Positions 8,025 through 16,445 of a stretch of 23,731 nucleotides of DNA are shown here, one piece after another. Positions within the stretch are counted from its first letter, which is position 1. Every line of letters starts with the position of its first letter. The stretch spans positions 1 to 23,731 of the forward strand of contig CAZLSW010000050.1 in assembly GCA_964562375.1 (NCBI GenBank), given 5' to 3'. Source of the DNA: JAJPXC01 sp964562375 (GTDB lineage Bacteria; Bacteroidota; Bacteroidia; Bacteroidales; Muribaculaceae). Position numbers and translations under genes: made by a program. The notes below the pieces were generated by a model. It was not told where the DNA came from. It searched no databases and saw only the letters and a program-made list of their open reading frames with translations.

Positions 8025-8168
8025 CCGGGGGAGTCGCCCCGGTTAGTACGGTTTATTAGTGGTTTTATATCTGTGACAAAATCACAAAGTAATAACGTAA
8101 AGCGGGGTGCTTTTATTATTACTCTGTGTGATTTTTCCTTTATCACCCCGCAGTGAGCTGCGGGGCAC
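8025..8168. promoter_or_regulatory. Hairpin cluster between guaB and the PPIase gene
   Basis: Four dyads fill this gap. CCGGGG-gagtcg-CCCCGG lies at 8025-8042, next to the PPIase start. TGTGA-caaaa-TCACA lies at 8072-8086. AGTAATAA...AAAGC pairs with GCTTT...TTATTACT at 8088-8123. CCCCGCAG-tgag-CTGCGGGG lies at 8146-8165. The last is nearest the guaB stop and could be its terminator or an mRNA-protecting hairpin, although no T-run follows. TTACTTTG (minus strand, about 8086-8093) is a near -7 box, with no convincing -33 partner. Confidence 0.4.
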
Positions 8169-8184
8169 TCGACCCCAAGGCGGG

Positions 8185-9663
8185 TTACTGGTGGGGGGAG
8201 CTATAGTTGGGAGCCTCGGAGGTGATGGCCACGTCGTGAGGATGGCTCTCGGCCACGCCAGCGTTGGTGATGCGGGTGAAGCGCGCCGTGTGGAGCGTCT
8301 CGATGTCCTTGGCGCCGCAATAGCCCATGCCCGAACGCAAGCCGCCCAGCATCTGGTATACCACCTCGTAGAGCGATCCCTTATATGGTACGCGAGCGGC
8401 GATACCTTCGGGAACCAATTTGCGGGTGTCGGTCTCCCCCGCCTGGAAGTAGCGGTCCTTGGAGCCTTTCTCCATAGCCTCCAGCGATCCCATGCCGCGA
8501 TATGCCTTGTATTTACGTCCGTTGTATATGATGGTGTCGCCCGGTGATTCCTCCACGCCCGCGAGCATGCCGCCAAGCATTACGGAATAACCGCCTGCGG
8601 CCAACGCCTTGACAATGTCGCCCGAATAGCGTATGCCGCCATCGGCGATCAAAGGTACACCTGTGCCCTTCAACGCCTTGGCCACGTCGTAAACGGCGCT
8701 CAACTGAGGCACACCCACGCCAGCGATGATGCGGGTGGTGCAAATCGAACCGGGCCCGATGCCCACTTTCACTCCGTCGGCTCCGTTCTCCACCAGGAAC
8801 TTGGCTGCCTCTCCAGTGGCGATGTTGCCCACCACGACATCGATATGGGGATATTTCTCCTTTACAGCTTTCAGCACGCCTACCACACCACGGCTGTGAC
8901 CATGGGCAGTGTCAATGACGATAGCGTCGGCACCAGCGGCCACGAGAGCGTCCACTCGGTCCATCGAGTCGCTGGTAACCCCCACGCCAGCGGCCACGCG
9001 CAAGCGACCCAGGGCGTCCTTGCAGGCGTTGGGCTTGTCCTTGGCCTTGGTAATGTCCTTGTAGGTGACGAGGCCGATCAGGCGACCGTCGTTGTCGACC
9101 ACGGGGAGTTTTTCGATTTTATGTTTTTGCAGAATCTGCGCGGCCTCTTCCAGGTTGGTGGTTTGTGAAGTGGTGACAAGGTTCTTGGAGGTCATCACCT
9201 CGTCGACTGGACGCTGCATGTCGAGCTCGAAGCGAAGGTCGCGATTGGTGACGATGCCCACGAGCTTGCGGTCGTCGTCCACCACTGGGATACCACCGAT
9301 GTGGTATTCCTCCATCATCTTCAGGGCCTCGGCCACTGTAGAGCCTCGCTTAATAGTGACGGGATCGTAGATCATGCCGTTTTCGGCTCGCTTCACGGCG
9401 TGCACCTGACGCGCCTGCTCGGCGATCGACATATTCTTGTGGATCACGCCGATACCTCCCTCACGGGCAATGGCTATAGCCATCGGGGCCTCGGTGACAG
9501 TGTCCATAGCCGCCGAAACCAAGGGGACGTTGAGGGTGATGTTACGGGAGAATTTGGTGCGGAGGTCAACCTCGCGCGGGAGCACTTCTGAATAAGCGGG
9601 AATTAACAGGACGTCGTCGAAGGTAAGGCCGTCCATCGCTACACGATCTGCAATAAATGACAT
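8185..9663 (-). CDS. guaB: Inosine-5'-monophosphate dehydrogenase
   Basis: A 492-residue enzyme of the usual IMPDH length. It oxidises IMP to XMP with NAD+, the committed step of guanine nucleotide synthesis, in the cytosol. The catalytic-loop motif GPGSICTTR puts the nucleophilic Cys near residue 309. Two CBS modules are inserted at about residues 95-210 (DPVTIKRGSTVAEAL; EVMTSKNLVTT). GMGSLEAM is the flap-region segment. The ATG at 9663 is chosen because MSFIADRVAMDGLTFDDVLL is the usual N-terminus and a promoter ends 26 nt upstream; the open frame continues another 43 codons upstream without family similarity. Confidence 0.97.
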   Translation of the reverse strand: MSFIADRVAMDGLTFDDVLLIPAYSEVLPREVDLRTKFSRNITLNVPLVSAAMDTVTEAPMAIAIAREGGIGVIHKNMSIAEQARQVHAVKRAENGMIYDPVTIKRGSTVAEALKMMEEYHIGGIPVVDDDRKLVGIVTNRDLRFELDMQRPVDEVMTSKNLVTTSQTTNLEEAAQILQKHKIEKLPVVDNDGRLIGLVTYKDITKAKDKPNACKDALGRLRVAAGVGVTSDSMDRVDALVAAGADAIVIDTAHGHSRGVVGVLKAVKEKYPHIDVVVGNIATGEAAKFLVENGADGVKVGIGPGSICTTRIIAGVGVPQLSAVYDVAKALKGTGVPLIADGGIRYSGDIVKALAAGGYSVMLGGMLAGVEESPGDTIIYNGRKYKAYRGMGSLEAMEKGSKDRYFQAGETDTRKLVPEGIAARVPYKGSLYEVVYQMLGGLRSGMGYCGAKDIETLHTARFTRITNAGVAESHPHDVAITSEAPNYSSPHQ

Positions 9664-9689
9664 ATGATAACTTTGAAATTTATTGCACG

Positions 9690-9721
9690 CGAAGTTAAGC
9701 ATTTTTTTGCAACTATGCAAC
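9690..9721 (-). promoter_or_regulatory. Promoter of guaB
   Basis: On the minus strand GTTG (9718-9721) is followed after 20 nt by TAACTTCG (9690-9697), a Bacteroidota-type -33/-7 pair. The -7 box ends 26 nt before the guaB ATG, giving a short leader of roughly 20 nt. Confidence 0.65.
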
Positions 9722-9771
9722 CACAAAAAGCTCCACCGTGTTAACATGACCACAAAAGGACACGAACGAAC

Positions 9772-9807
9772 ACAAAAATCTCCCACAATCATGCGGGAGA
9801 CTTTTGT
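9772..9807 (-). terminator. Terminator of malQ
   Basis: TCTCCC (779-784 within 9772-9807) pairs with GGGAGA (9795-9800). After one mismatch the stem extends through AAAA/TTTT. On the minus strand the hairpin is followed by TTTTTG. It lies between the malQ heptamer array and the guaB promoter. The A/T arms make it potentially bidirectional. Confidence 0.75.
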
Positions 9808-9814
9808 CTATTTG

Positions 9815-9863
9815 GCTAAACGCTAAATGCTAAACGCTAAACGCTAAACGCTAAACGCTAAAT
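9815..9863. repeat. Heptamer array GCTAAAC/GCTAAAT, 7 copies
   Basis: Seven consecutive 7-bp units (GCTAAAC five times, GCTAAAT twice) end 4 nt from the malQ stop codon. Read in the malQ direction the unit is GTTTAGC, which holds TAG. No spacers, no dyad symmetry. Confidence 0.96.
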
Positions 9864-9867
9864 GCTA

Positions 9868-12546
9868 TTAGCGGCCGGAGGCGCGCACCATGTCGTGGAC
9901 GCGACGGTTGAAGGTGTCCTGCGACAGGAGGTTCTCCACCGTCAGGTGCATGCGGTAACGCCAGTAGTGGCGAGAGTTGGCGGGCACGTTGATCTGCTCC
10001 TCCTTGGGGTTGGGGCGACGCAGGGTGCCGTCCATCGACAGCCAGTCCTGCAAGGGCAGAATGCACAGCATCGAGGGGGAAGTCAAGTGGAGATTGACAA
10101 TCTTCTCGCATATCCAAGGCTCGGCGTAGTAGGGAGCGGCTCCCATGGCGTGGAGCACGTTGTTGAAGAAGCGCTGGGTGACGTCACGATTTTCCTCCCA
10201 CCATTGGCGTATGCCGCCCATGTCGTGGGTTGAGGTTGTGCACACCGAGTAGTAGGGGTAGTTGTAGGTGTTGCCAAACTCGCTTCTGGGGTCCTTGGGC
10301 ATGCGCTGGATTTCGAGCGAGAGGATCTCGAGGGCGCTCATCACGGCGGGCACGCAATCGGGGATCATGCCGAGGTCCTCGGCGCAGCAGAGCATGGAGG
10401 TGGCGTCGATCAGCGGCGGGAGCTTCCACATGGCCTTGCCGTACCAGAAGTCGTTGTGACGGTGATAGTAGAAGTCGTTGTAGAGACGGTCGAAGCACCA
10501 GCGCTCGTAATCGGTCAACGACCTATATATATAGGTGAACTGTGCCGAGATGCGGGGGTGCCACTTGCCCTTCTCGTAGGGGTCCTCGACGAAAAGCACA
10601 TCGTCGATCAAGCCTAAGAGGGCGTTGCAGAGCTTGTTGTTCTTCTCGTCCTTGGGCTGGGTGGCGAAGTAGTCGGCTACCTTGCGCTGGGTGGCAAACT
10701 CGGGTTTAAGCTTGTAGCGGCCGTAGCCAATGTCGTTGAGGAAGCGGCTCTTTGCCTCGTCGGTGAACTCGCCGAAGAAGTCGCCCAGGAAGTAGTCCAT
10801 GATGTAGGGGGTCGTCTGCAGGTCAACGTCGAGCCAGAAGTCGTAGCTGTATTTCAGCTCGTCGGCCGTGAACGGCAGAGCGGGGTTGAACACGCCCAAC
10901 AGACCGTGGATGGCGTCCATAGGTATTTGCCAGATGCGGAAGAAACCAAGCACATGGTCGATACGGTAGGCGTCGAAGTATTCCGACATCTTGCGGAAAC
11001 GGCTCTTCCACCACTGGAAGCCGTCGCGGTTCATCTCCTCCCAGTTGTAGGTGGGGAATCCCCAGTTTTGGCCAAGTACCGAGAAATCATCTGGCGGAGC
11101 ACCGGCCTGGCAATCGAGGTTGAACAGGCGCGGGGAGATCCAGGCGTCGACGCTGGTGCGGGAGATGCCGATGGGGATGTCGCCCTTGATGGCGACGCCC
11201 TTGGAGTGGGCATAGTCGCGCACCGAACGCATCTGGCGATCCAAGTGGTATTGCACGTAGAACACGCGGTTGATGTCGTCCTGGTTGTCCTTGACGAATT
11301 GGTCAACGGCTTTTTCGTCGTAAACGGCGTATTTGCCCCACTTGTCCATCTCGGGGGTGTGGAAGCGGTCGCGGAGTACACAGAATGCGGCATAAGGAGT
11401 CAACCAGTAGTCGTTTTCCTCCTTAAAGCGCTTGAACTCGTCGCTGTCCAAGGTGGCCTGGCCGTTTTGGGCGAAAATCTCGGCCACATACTCGGCTTTC
11501 GCCTTGGTGACGCGCTCGTAATCGATCTCCGTCAGGGCGTTGAGTTCGCGGCGCAGGTTCTCGTAGTAGGCTCGACGCTCAGGATCCTCGAGGTGACCCA
11601 GCTCCTCAAGGCGCAGGTAGAGGGGATGGAGAGCGAAGGTGGAGTTGGCGTTATAGGGGTAGGAGTCGGTCCACGTGTGGGTCATCGTGGTGTCGTTGAT
11701 AGGCAGGATCTGGAGGAACGACTGCCCGGTCATGGCTGCCCAATCGATCATCTTCTTGAGGTCGATGAAGTCGCCCACGCCGAAGTCCTCCTCGGAACGA
11801 ACGGAGAACACGGGGATTGCCGTGCCGGCACCGTGCCATGGTGTCATTGGGTTGATGAAGCGCATACCCGATACGACGAGCACCTCGTTCTTGCGGGCCG
11901 GGATGATGGCGAAGTTGCGGTTTTCGCCGCCTTCCCAGGCCACCACCTCACCCGATGTTTTGTCGAGAATCACGAATTTGTAATCGAAGGGGGTTTCCAG
12001 TGTCGACAGGTCGAGGTTGACCGTCCACTCGGGGAAGTTGGCGTCGTTCATCACCACGGCTTTCTTGGGCTCCCATTCGCCAAGGCCCGGGCATGAGCCG
12101 CTGATTGCGAGCACCTGATTGGCTTTCACCATAGGAGCGGAGACGGTGATGGAGAGCACTCCATTTTTGGGTGTCAGCTCTTTCTCGCGCTCGGGGCGGT
12201 GGCAGATGCAGTCGATGAACGCCGAGGAGTAGTAAGGTTTGTCCCAAGGCTGATCTTGCCAGCGGTCGTAAATCTCGTAGAATTTCGACTGGCGAGCGCG
12301 GCGCAGACGATGGGGCTTCCCCCACTCGCGCTTGGTGTATCCGTTCTCGTGACGGATGAAGTAGGAATACTCAAAGTCGGGGGTATTGTCGGCGATCTCC
12401 ACATCCACCGACCACGACTGGTCGCCTTCCAGTTTCAGGCGCACGGCCTTGTCCCAATCCCCCGAGCCCAGCTCAGGGATGTTGCCCGTAAGGTATACCG
12501 CCTCGCCCCAGTTTGTGCGATAGTCGATATTAAACGAAAGATTCAT
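9868..12546 (-). CDS. malQ: 4-alpha-glucanotransferase with two N-terminal CBM20 domains (DPE2-type)
   Basis: An 892-residue GH77 enzyme that moves alpha-1,4-glucan segments between maltodextrins in maltose/starch use. Two starch-binding CBM20-like domains (about residues 1-115 and 130-235; YLTGNIPELGSGDW and LAISGSCPGLGEWEP) precede the catalytic barrel, as in plant DPE2, making it far longer than E. coli MalQ. The catalytic Asp is in AYRIDHVLG (about 528), the acid/base Glu in CAEDLGMIP (about 722) and the transition-state Asp in STHDMGG (about 773). No signal peptide, so cytosolic. It has its own structured 5' leader and a terminator. Confidence 0.95.
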   Translation of the reverse strand: MNLSFNIDYRTNWGEAVYLTGNIPELGSGDWDKAVRLKLEGDQSWSVDVEIADNTPDFEYSYFIRHENGYTKREWGKPHRLRRARQSKFYEIYDRWQDQPWDKPYYSSAFIDCICHRPEREKELTPKNGVLSITVSAPMVKANQVLAISGSCPGLGEWEPKKAVVMNDANFPEWTVNLDLSTLETPFDYKFVILDKTSGEVVAWEGGENRNFAIIPARKNEVLVVSGMRFINPMTPWHGAGTAIPVFSVRSEEDFGVGDFIDLKKMIDWAAMTGQSFLQILPINDTTMTHTWTDSYPYNANSTFALHPLYLRLEELGHLEDPERRAYYENLRRELNALTEIDYERVTKAKAEYVAEIFAQNGQATLDSDEFKRFKEENDYWLTPYAAFCVLRDRFHTPEMDKWGKYAVYDEKAVDQFVKDNQDDINRVFYVQYHLDRQMRSVRDYAHSKGVAIKGDIPIGISRTSVDAWISPRLFNLDCQAGAPPDDFSVLGQNWGFPTYNWEEMNRDGFQWWKSRFRKMSEYFDAYRIDHVLGFFRIWQIPMDAIHGLLGVFNPALPFTADELKYSYDFWLDVDLQTTPYIMDYFLGDFFGEFTDEAKSRFLNDIGYGRYKLKPEFATQRKVADYFATQPKDEKNNKLCNALLGLIDDVLFVEDPYEKGKWHPRISAQFTYIYRSLTDYERWCFDRLYNDFYYHRHNDFWYGKAMWKLPPLIDATSMLCCAEDLGMIPDCVPAVMSALEILSLEIQRMPKDPRSEFGNTYNYPYYSVCTTSTHDMGGIRQWWEENRDVTQRFFNNVLHAMGAAPYYAEPWICEKIVNLHLTSPSMLCILPLQDWLSMDGTLRRPNPKEEQINVPANSRHYWRYRMHLTVENLLSQDTFNRRVHDMVRASGR

Positions 12547-12592
12547 AAGTCAAGGTATTATATTTTAGTAAGATTCTATCTATCCATTTGAT

Positions 12593-12652
12593 GTCGACCC
12601 TGGGACGGATCGACTTCCATCCTACTGAGAGGTGACGCTCGGCCAACTCTCC
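12593..12652 (-). promoter_or_regulatory. Structured 5' leader of malQ with two hairpins
   Basis: In the minus-strand transcript GAGAG...CTCTC (arms at 12647-12651 and 12627-12631) is followed by an 8-bp stem, GTCGATCC-gtccca-GGGTCGAC (12614-12593), with one U-G pair. The first 17 nt (12652-12636) read like the 5' end of a tRNA-Ser, but no anticodon or acceptor partner follows. TACTTTTA (about 12665-12672) just upstream is a weak -7 box. Function unknown. Confidence 0.35.
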
Positions 12653-12692
12653 TGTGGAAATTGCCGTATAAAAGTAGCGCGAATTTTTGAAA

Positions 12693-12735
12693 CAAAAGCC
12701 GTTTTCTGAAAAAAATTTTCAAAAAACGGCTTTTG
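12693..12735 (-). terminator. Terminator of nrdJ
   Basis: A 13-bp perfect stem pairs CAAAAGCCGTTTT (12693-12705) with AAAACGGCTTTTG (12723-12735); an inner TGAAA/TTTCA pairing extends it. It lies 51 nt past the nrdJ stop on the minus strand. The A/T flanks could also make it work on the plus strand, where no gene needs it. Confidence 0.8.
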
Positions 12736-12786
12736 ATACTGTTCAACTATGTTTTGCGGCAAGTTTTTAACGCTTTTTCAACTTGT

Positions 12787-15342
12787 TTAGCCGCATTTGG
12801 AGGTTCCACAGGAGGTGCAAATCAAGCAACCTTCTTGGTAGACGAGGGTCTCTTGGCCGCAATTGGGGCATTTTTGGCCCGTGGCCTGCGTGCCGTTGGG
12901 GAGGTATTTCTTCAAGGCTCTTTCGACGCCCATCTTCCATGTGTTGATGGATTGGGAGTCGAGCTCGAGGCCCGAGACGAGTTTCAGCACCTGGTCGATA
13001 GGCATGCCGTAGCGAAGCACGCCCGAGATGAGCTTGGCGTAGTTCCAGAACTCGGGGTTGAATTTGTCGCTCAAGCCCTCGATAGTGGTTTTGTAGCCGC
13101 GCTTGTTGACGAATTGGAAGTCGTAACGCTTGCTGCCGTCGGGGTTGATAGCCTTGATAATCTTGCCGTGGCTTACCGACTTGGGGAGGAACAATCCCTC
13201 GTCGTCGTCGGCCAGTCCCGTGAAGATCTCGTAGGGTTTGCCGTCCATCAGGCCCACGAAGGCAATCCATTTGTCCTTGTTGTTCTGGAAACGCACTACG
13301 TCGGCCTCCAGCTCGATGGGTCGTTTAAGGATGTGGGGGCGCACATCGGCAAAGCCGGGTTTCACCTGCGGCACTTCCTTTTTCTCGACGGCCACGAGGA
13401 CGCCCGAGCGTGAACCGTCGCGGTAAACGGTGCACCCTTTGCAGCCTTGGCGCCACGCCTCTTGGTAGAGCTTGGCTACAGTCTCTTCGGTAACGTCGTT
13501 GGGGAGGTTGATGGTGACCGAGATGGAGTGGTCGACCCATTTCTGGATGCGGCCCTGCATCTTCACCTTCTCGAGCCAGTTGATGTCGTTGGCGGTTGCG
13601 CCTGCGTAGGGGGAACGTGCCACGAGGGCGTCAATCTCCTCTTGGGTGTAGGTGTCGCTCACGGGGATGTTCTGGGTCTTCATCCAATCGATGAACTTGG
13701 GATGGTAGACGATGTACTCCTCGAATGCGTCGCCGGTCTCGTCCACGAAATCCACTCGCACGTCGGCGTCGTTGGGGTTGACCTTGCGGCGGCGCTTGTA
13801 TACGGGCATGAACACGGGCTCGATACCCGAGGTGGTGCGGGTCATGAGGGAGGTGGTGCCGGTGGGGGCGATGGTAAGGCAGGCTATGTTGCGGCGTCCG
13901 TGCTGTAGCATCTGCTCGTAAAGGTCGGGGTCGGCCTCACGCAGGCGGTTGATGTAGGGGTTGTTCTTCTCGCGCTCGGCGTTGAAGATTTCAAAGGCTC
14001 CGCGATCCTTTGCCAGATCCACCGATGAACGGTAAGCGGCAAGGGCCAGTTCACGGTGCACCTTCTCGGAGAAGTCGCTTGCCTCCGGGGTGCCGTATTT
14101 GTATCCCAGAGCGGCAAGCATGTCGCCCTCGGCCGTGGTGCCCACGCCTGTGCGACGGCCCTTTAGAGTCTTTTCCTGTATCTTTTGCCACAGGTGACGC
14201 TCGGCGCTTTTCACCTCCTCTGTCTCGGGATCGGAGTCGATTTTCTCCAGAATGGTGGCGATTTTCTCGGCCTCGAGGTCGATGATATCGTCCATGATGC
14301 GCTGGGCCTTGGCCACATGGTCGCGGAAAAGGTCGAAGTCAAATTCCGCCTCCTTGGTGAACGGGTTCTTCACATAGGAGAAGAGGTTGATAGCCAGCAG
14401 GCGGCAGCTGTCATAGGGACAGAGGGGTATCTCGCCGCAGGGGTTGGTGGAGATGGTTTGGAATCCGAGGTCGGCGTAACAATCGGGAACCGACTCGCGG
14501 GTGATTGTGTCCCAAAACAGGACACCGGGCTCTGCCGATTTCCATGCGTTATGGATAATTTTGTGCCACAACTTGGAGGCGTCGATTTCTTTTGTTACCA
14601 ACGGCTGCTCGCCCTCGGCCAACATCGTGGGATAAGCCTGTGTATAGGGCTTGCCATCGACAGCGGCCTGCATGAATGCGTCGTCGATGCGCACCGACAC
14701 GTTGGCACCGGTTACCTTGCCCTCAGTCATCTTGGCGTCGATGAAAGCCTCCGAGTCGGGATGTTTGATCGAGACCGTAAGCATCAGGGCCCCGCGACGG
14801 CCGTCCTGGGCTACCTCGCGGGTGGAGTTGGAATAACGCTCCATGAAGGGAACCAGACCCGTGGAGGTAAGGGCCGAGTTTTTCACCGGGGTGCCTTTGG
14901 GGCGGATGTGGCTCAGGTCGTGACCCACGCCACCGCGACGCTTCATCAGCTGCACCTGCTCCTCGTCGATGCGGATGACGCCGCCATAGGAGTCGGGCTT
15001 GCCGTCAAGACCGATCACGAAGCAGTTGCTCAGCGACACCGCCTGGAAGTTATTGCCGATGCCCGACATGGGGCTGCCTTGGGGCACGATGTAGCGGAAG
15101 TGGCTCAACAAGTCGAAGAGTTGGTCATGCCCCATGGGGTTGGGGTATTTTTGCTCGATGCGGGCAAGCTCCCCGGCGATGCGGTGGTGCATATCATCGG
15201 GGGTAAGCTCATAAATGTTGCCGAACGAATCTTTCAAGGCGTACTTGCTCACCCACACACGGGCAGCCAGCTCGTCGCCGTCGAAATATTTCACTGAGGC
15301 CTGGAAAGCCTCGTCATGGGTATACGTTTTCTTTTCTTCCAC
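12787..15342 (-). CDS. nrdJ: Adenosylcobalamin-dependent (class II) ribonucleotide reductase
   Basis: An 851-residue enzyme that reduces ribonucleotides to deoxyribonucleotides using a cobalamin-derived radical, with no separate small subunit and with or without oxygen. The active-site segment NPCGEIPLCPYDSCRLLAIN starts near residue 300. SGVLV and the VSLSNCFV segment also fit the family. The tail carries a four-Cys zinc-ribbon (CPNCG about 825, CTSCG near the end) and closes with a TSKCG tail holding the redox Cys. The start is a GTG at 15342; no in-frame ATG lies close by. No cobalamin riboswitch is recognisable in the 329 nt upstream, although the cofactor is B12. It appears to be transcribed alone. 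Confidence 0.96.
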   Translation of the reverse strand: MEEKKTYTHDEAFQASVKYFDGDELAARVWVSKYALKDSFGNIYELTPDDMHHRIAGELARIEQKYPNPMGHDQLFDLLSHFRYIVPQGSPMSGIGNNFQAVSLSNCFVIGLDGKPDSYGGVIRIDEEQVQLMKRRGGVGHDLSHIRPKGTPVKNSALTSTGLVPFMERYSNSTREVAQDGRRGALMLTVSIKHPDSEAFIDAKMTEGKVTGANVSVRIDDAFMQAAVDGKPYTQAYPTMLAEGEQPLVTKEIDASKLWHKIIHNAWKSAEPGVLFWDTITRESVPDCYADLGFQTISTNPCGEIPLCPYDSCRLLAINLFSYVKNPFTKEAEFDFDLFRDHVAKAQRIMDDIIDLEAEKIATILEKIDSDPETEEVKSAERHLWQKIQEKTLKGRRTGVGTTAEGDMLAALGYKYGTPEASDFSEKVHRELALAAYRSSVDLAKDRGAFEIFNAEREKNNPYINRLREADPDLYEQMLQHGRRNIACLTIAPTGTTSLMTRTTSGIEPVFMPVYKRRRKVNPNDADVRVDFVDETGDAFEEYIVYHPKFIDWMKTQNIPVSDTYTQEEIDALVARSPYAGATANDINWLEKVKMQGRIQKWVDHSISVTINLPNDVTEETVAKLYQEAWRQGCKGCTVYRDGSRSGVLVAVEKKEVPQVKPGFADVRPHILKRPIELEADVVRFQNNKDKWIAFVGLMDGKPYEIFTGLADDDEGLFLPKSVSHGKIIKAINPDGSKRYDFQFVNKRGYKTTIEGLSDKFNPEFWNYAKLISGVLRYGMPIDQVLKLVSGLELDSQSINTWKMGVERALKKYLPNGTQATGQKCPNCGQETLVYQEGCLICTSCGTSKCG

Positions 15343-15358
15343 GGTAATAATTATGGTT

Positions 15359-15400
15359 TTCAGTGTTCAGTATTCAGCTTTCAGTGTTCAGCTTTCAGTG
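15359..15400. repeat. Heptamer array TTCAGTG/TTCAGTA/TTCAGCT, 6 copies
   Basis: Six 7-bp units, variable at the last two positions, lie 17 nt upstream of the nrdJ start codon. Read in the nrdJ direction the unit is NACTGAA or AGCTGAA, the same family as the ACTGAAA array before cmk (22098-22146). This is the one array on the 5' side of an isolated gene, so it would be in the nrdJ mRNA leader. Confidence 0.9.
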
Positions 15401-15417
15401 TTCTGAAAGATCTATTT

Positions 15418-15638
15418 AAACTACTGCTCCCAAGAGAATTCAGTAGTTTTGTTTCTGTTTCGGAAAACTTTAACGCTTGATGATGAGAAAAAGTTTTCCA
15501 AAAAGTCAACCGCGAAGATGGGAAAAGTTTCTCGAATTAGCAAAAAAAGTTATCGACAGGGAGGCGTTAGGGAGGTAATTAGATAATTGGTGAGTAGTGA
15601 GCAGGAGGTGCCCCTCCCGCGCCGAATTGCGGGAAGGG
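15418..15638. promoter_or_regulatory. nrdJ upstream region: three dyads and AAAGTT repeats
   Basis: This gene-free stretch holds AAACTACTG...CAGTAGTTT (15418-15426 with 15441-15449). It also holds a perfect 10-bp dyad, GGAAAACTTT (15462-15471) with AAAGTTTTCC (15490-15499). AAAAGTT-type motifs recur near 489, 523 and 544 (offset 15000). Near tyrA, CCCTCCCGC pairs with GCGGGAAGGG (15612-15638); it may be the operon terminator, but it lacks a T-run. I find no clear -33/-7 pair and no NrdR-like box. Confidence 0.4.
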
Positions 15639-15671
15639 TGGCTGAGGAAGAGGTTAAAGACAGGTAATACT

Positions 15672-16445
15672 TTATTTGAGATTTTCGCGAGCGCGGGCGA
15701 GGTAGGCTTTCATGGCTGGAGTGTCGCGCCGGTCGATGATGTTGCGCAGCTCGTCAAGGCGCTCAGCCATGCGTGCAAGTTGCTCGGGAGTGTTGGGGTT
15801 GAACAGGATTTCGCTCACAAGATAGTCGTCCTCCGAGGCCAGCCCGCGCGCGATGGCAAGGTGTCGCTTGAAGGTGGTGCCTGGAGCGTCCTGATGCTTC
15901 ATGATGCCGGCAAACATCAGCGAGGCCACAAAGGGGATCGACAGCGAGTAGGCCGTTGTGAGGTCGTGTTCCTCAAAAGTGTAGTCGACGATGTTGAGGT
16001 GGAGCGTGTTGTACAGGTCGCGGAAGAAAAGTTTGCCCAGATGGTCGCCCTCCTTGATGATTACGGCGTTCTCGTTGGCGAGATTGCTCAGCGAGGCGAA
16101 TGTGGGGCCAAACATCGGGTGAGTGCTCACGAAAGGATGCCCGGCCTGGGCGTAGAACTCAGGCAAACCGGTCTTGACCGAAGCGATGTCGCTCAGGATG
16201 CAGTTTTGGGGCAAATGGGGCAACACTTGGTTGAAAGCGTCGATGGTGTACTTCACCGTGGCGGCATTAATCAGCATCTCGGGGGCGAAAGCGTCAACCT
16301 CGTCGAGGGTGGAGAAACGGCGACAGTTGTAGGTGAAGCGCAGGCGCTTGGGGTCGTGATCGTAAATGGCGACGTCGTGGGAGAAGGAAAGGAGGTCGCA
16401 GAAGAACGACCCCATCTTTCCAGCTCCAAGAATCAGTATTTTCAT
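15672..16445 (-). CDS. tyrA: Prephenate dehydrogenase (tyrosine branch)
   Basis: A 257-residue cytosolic enzyme that oxidatively decarboxylates prephenate to 4-hydroxyphenylpyruvate, the tyrosine precursor. The N-terminal Rossmann motif GAGKMG (residues 7-12) binds the nucleotide. THPMFGPTFASL (about 111-122) is the family's substrate-site signature. No chorismate mutase or ACT domain is attached; the mutase is on the upstream DAHP synthase. Its ATG overlaps the upstream stop by 4 nt (ATGA), so translation is probably coupled. It is the last gene of the aromatic operon. NAD+ versus NADP+ and arogenate use cannot be decided here. Confidence 0.93.
   Translation of the reverse strand: MKILILGAGKMGSFFCDLLSFSHDVAIYDHDPKRLRFTYNCRRFSTLDEVDAFAPEMLINAATVKYTIDAFNQVLPHLPQNCILSDIASVKTGLPEFYAQAGHPFVSTHPMFGPTFASLSNLANENAVIIKEGDHLGKLFFRDLYNTLHLNIVDYTFEEHDLTTAYSLSIPFVASLMFAGIMKHQDAPGTTFKRHLAIARGLASEDDYLVSEILFNPNTPEQLARMAERLDELRNIIDRRDTPAMKAYLARARENLK

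Noticed and set aside
10906..12096. A 396-codon plus-strand open frame
   Set aside because: It is antisense to malQ, where all GH77 catalytic motifs are intact; its product resembles no family.
12580..12660. A tRNA-Ser gene upstream of malQ
   Set aside because: Only the first 17 nt look like a tRNA. There is no anticodon arm and no complementary acceptor end; it is kept only as a possible fragment.
14185..15297. A 370-codon plus-strand open frame
   Set aside because: It is antisense to nrdJ, with no recognisable motif.
15550..15558. DnaA-box-like TTATCGACA
   Set aside because: It differs from the consensus TTATCCACA by one base, stands alone, and has no origin genes nearby.
15343..15671. 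Cobalamin riboswitch for nrdJ
   Set aside because: I looked for a B12-box-like segment and the associated stems and found none on the sense strand; a covariance search could overturn this.
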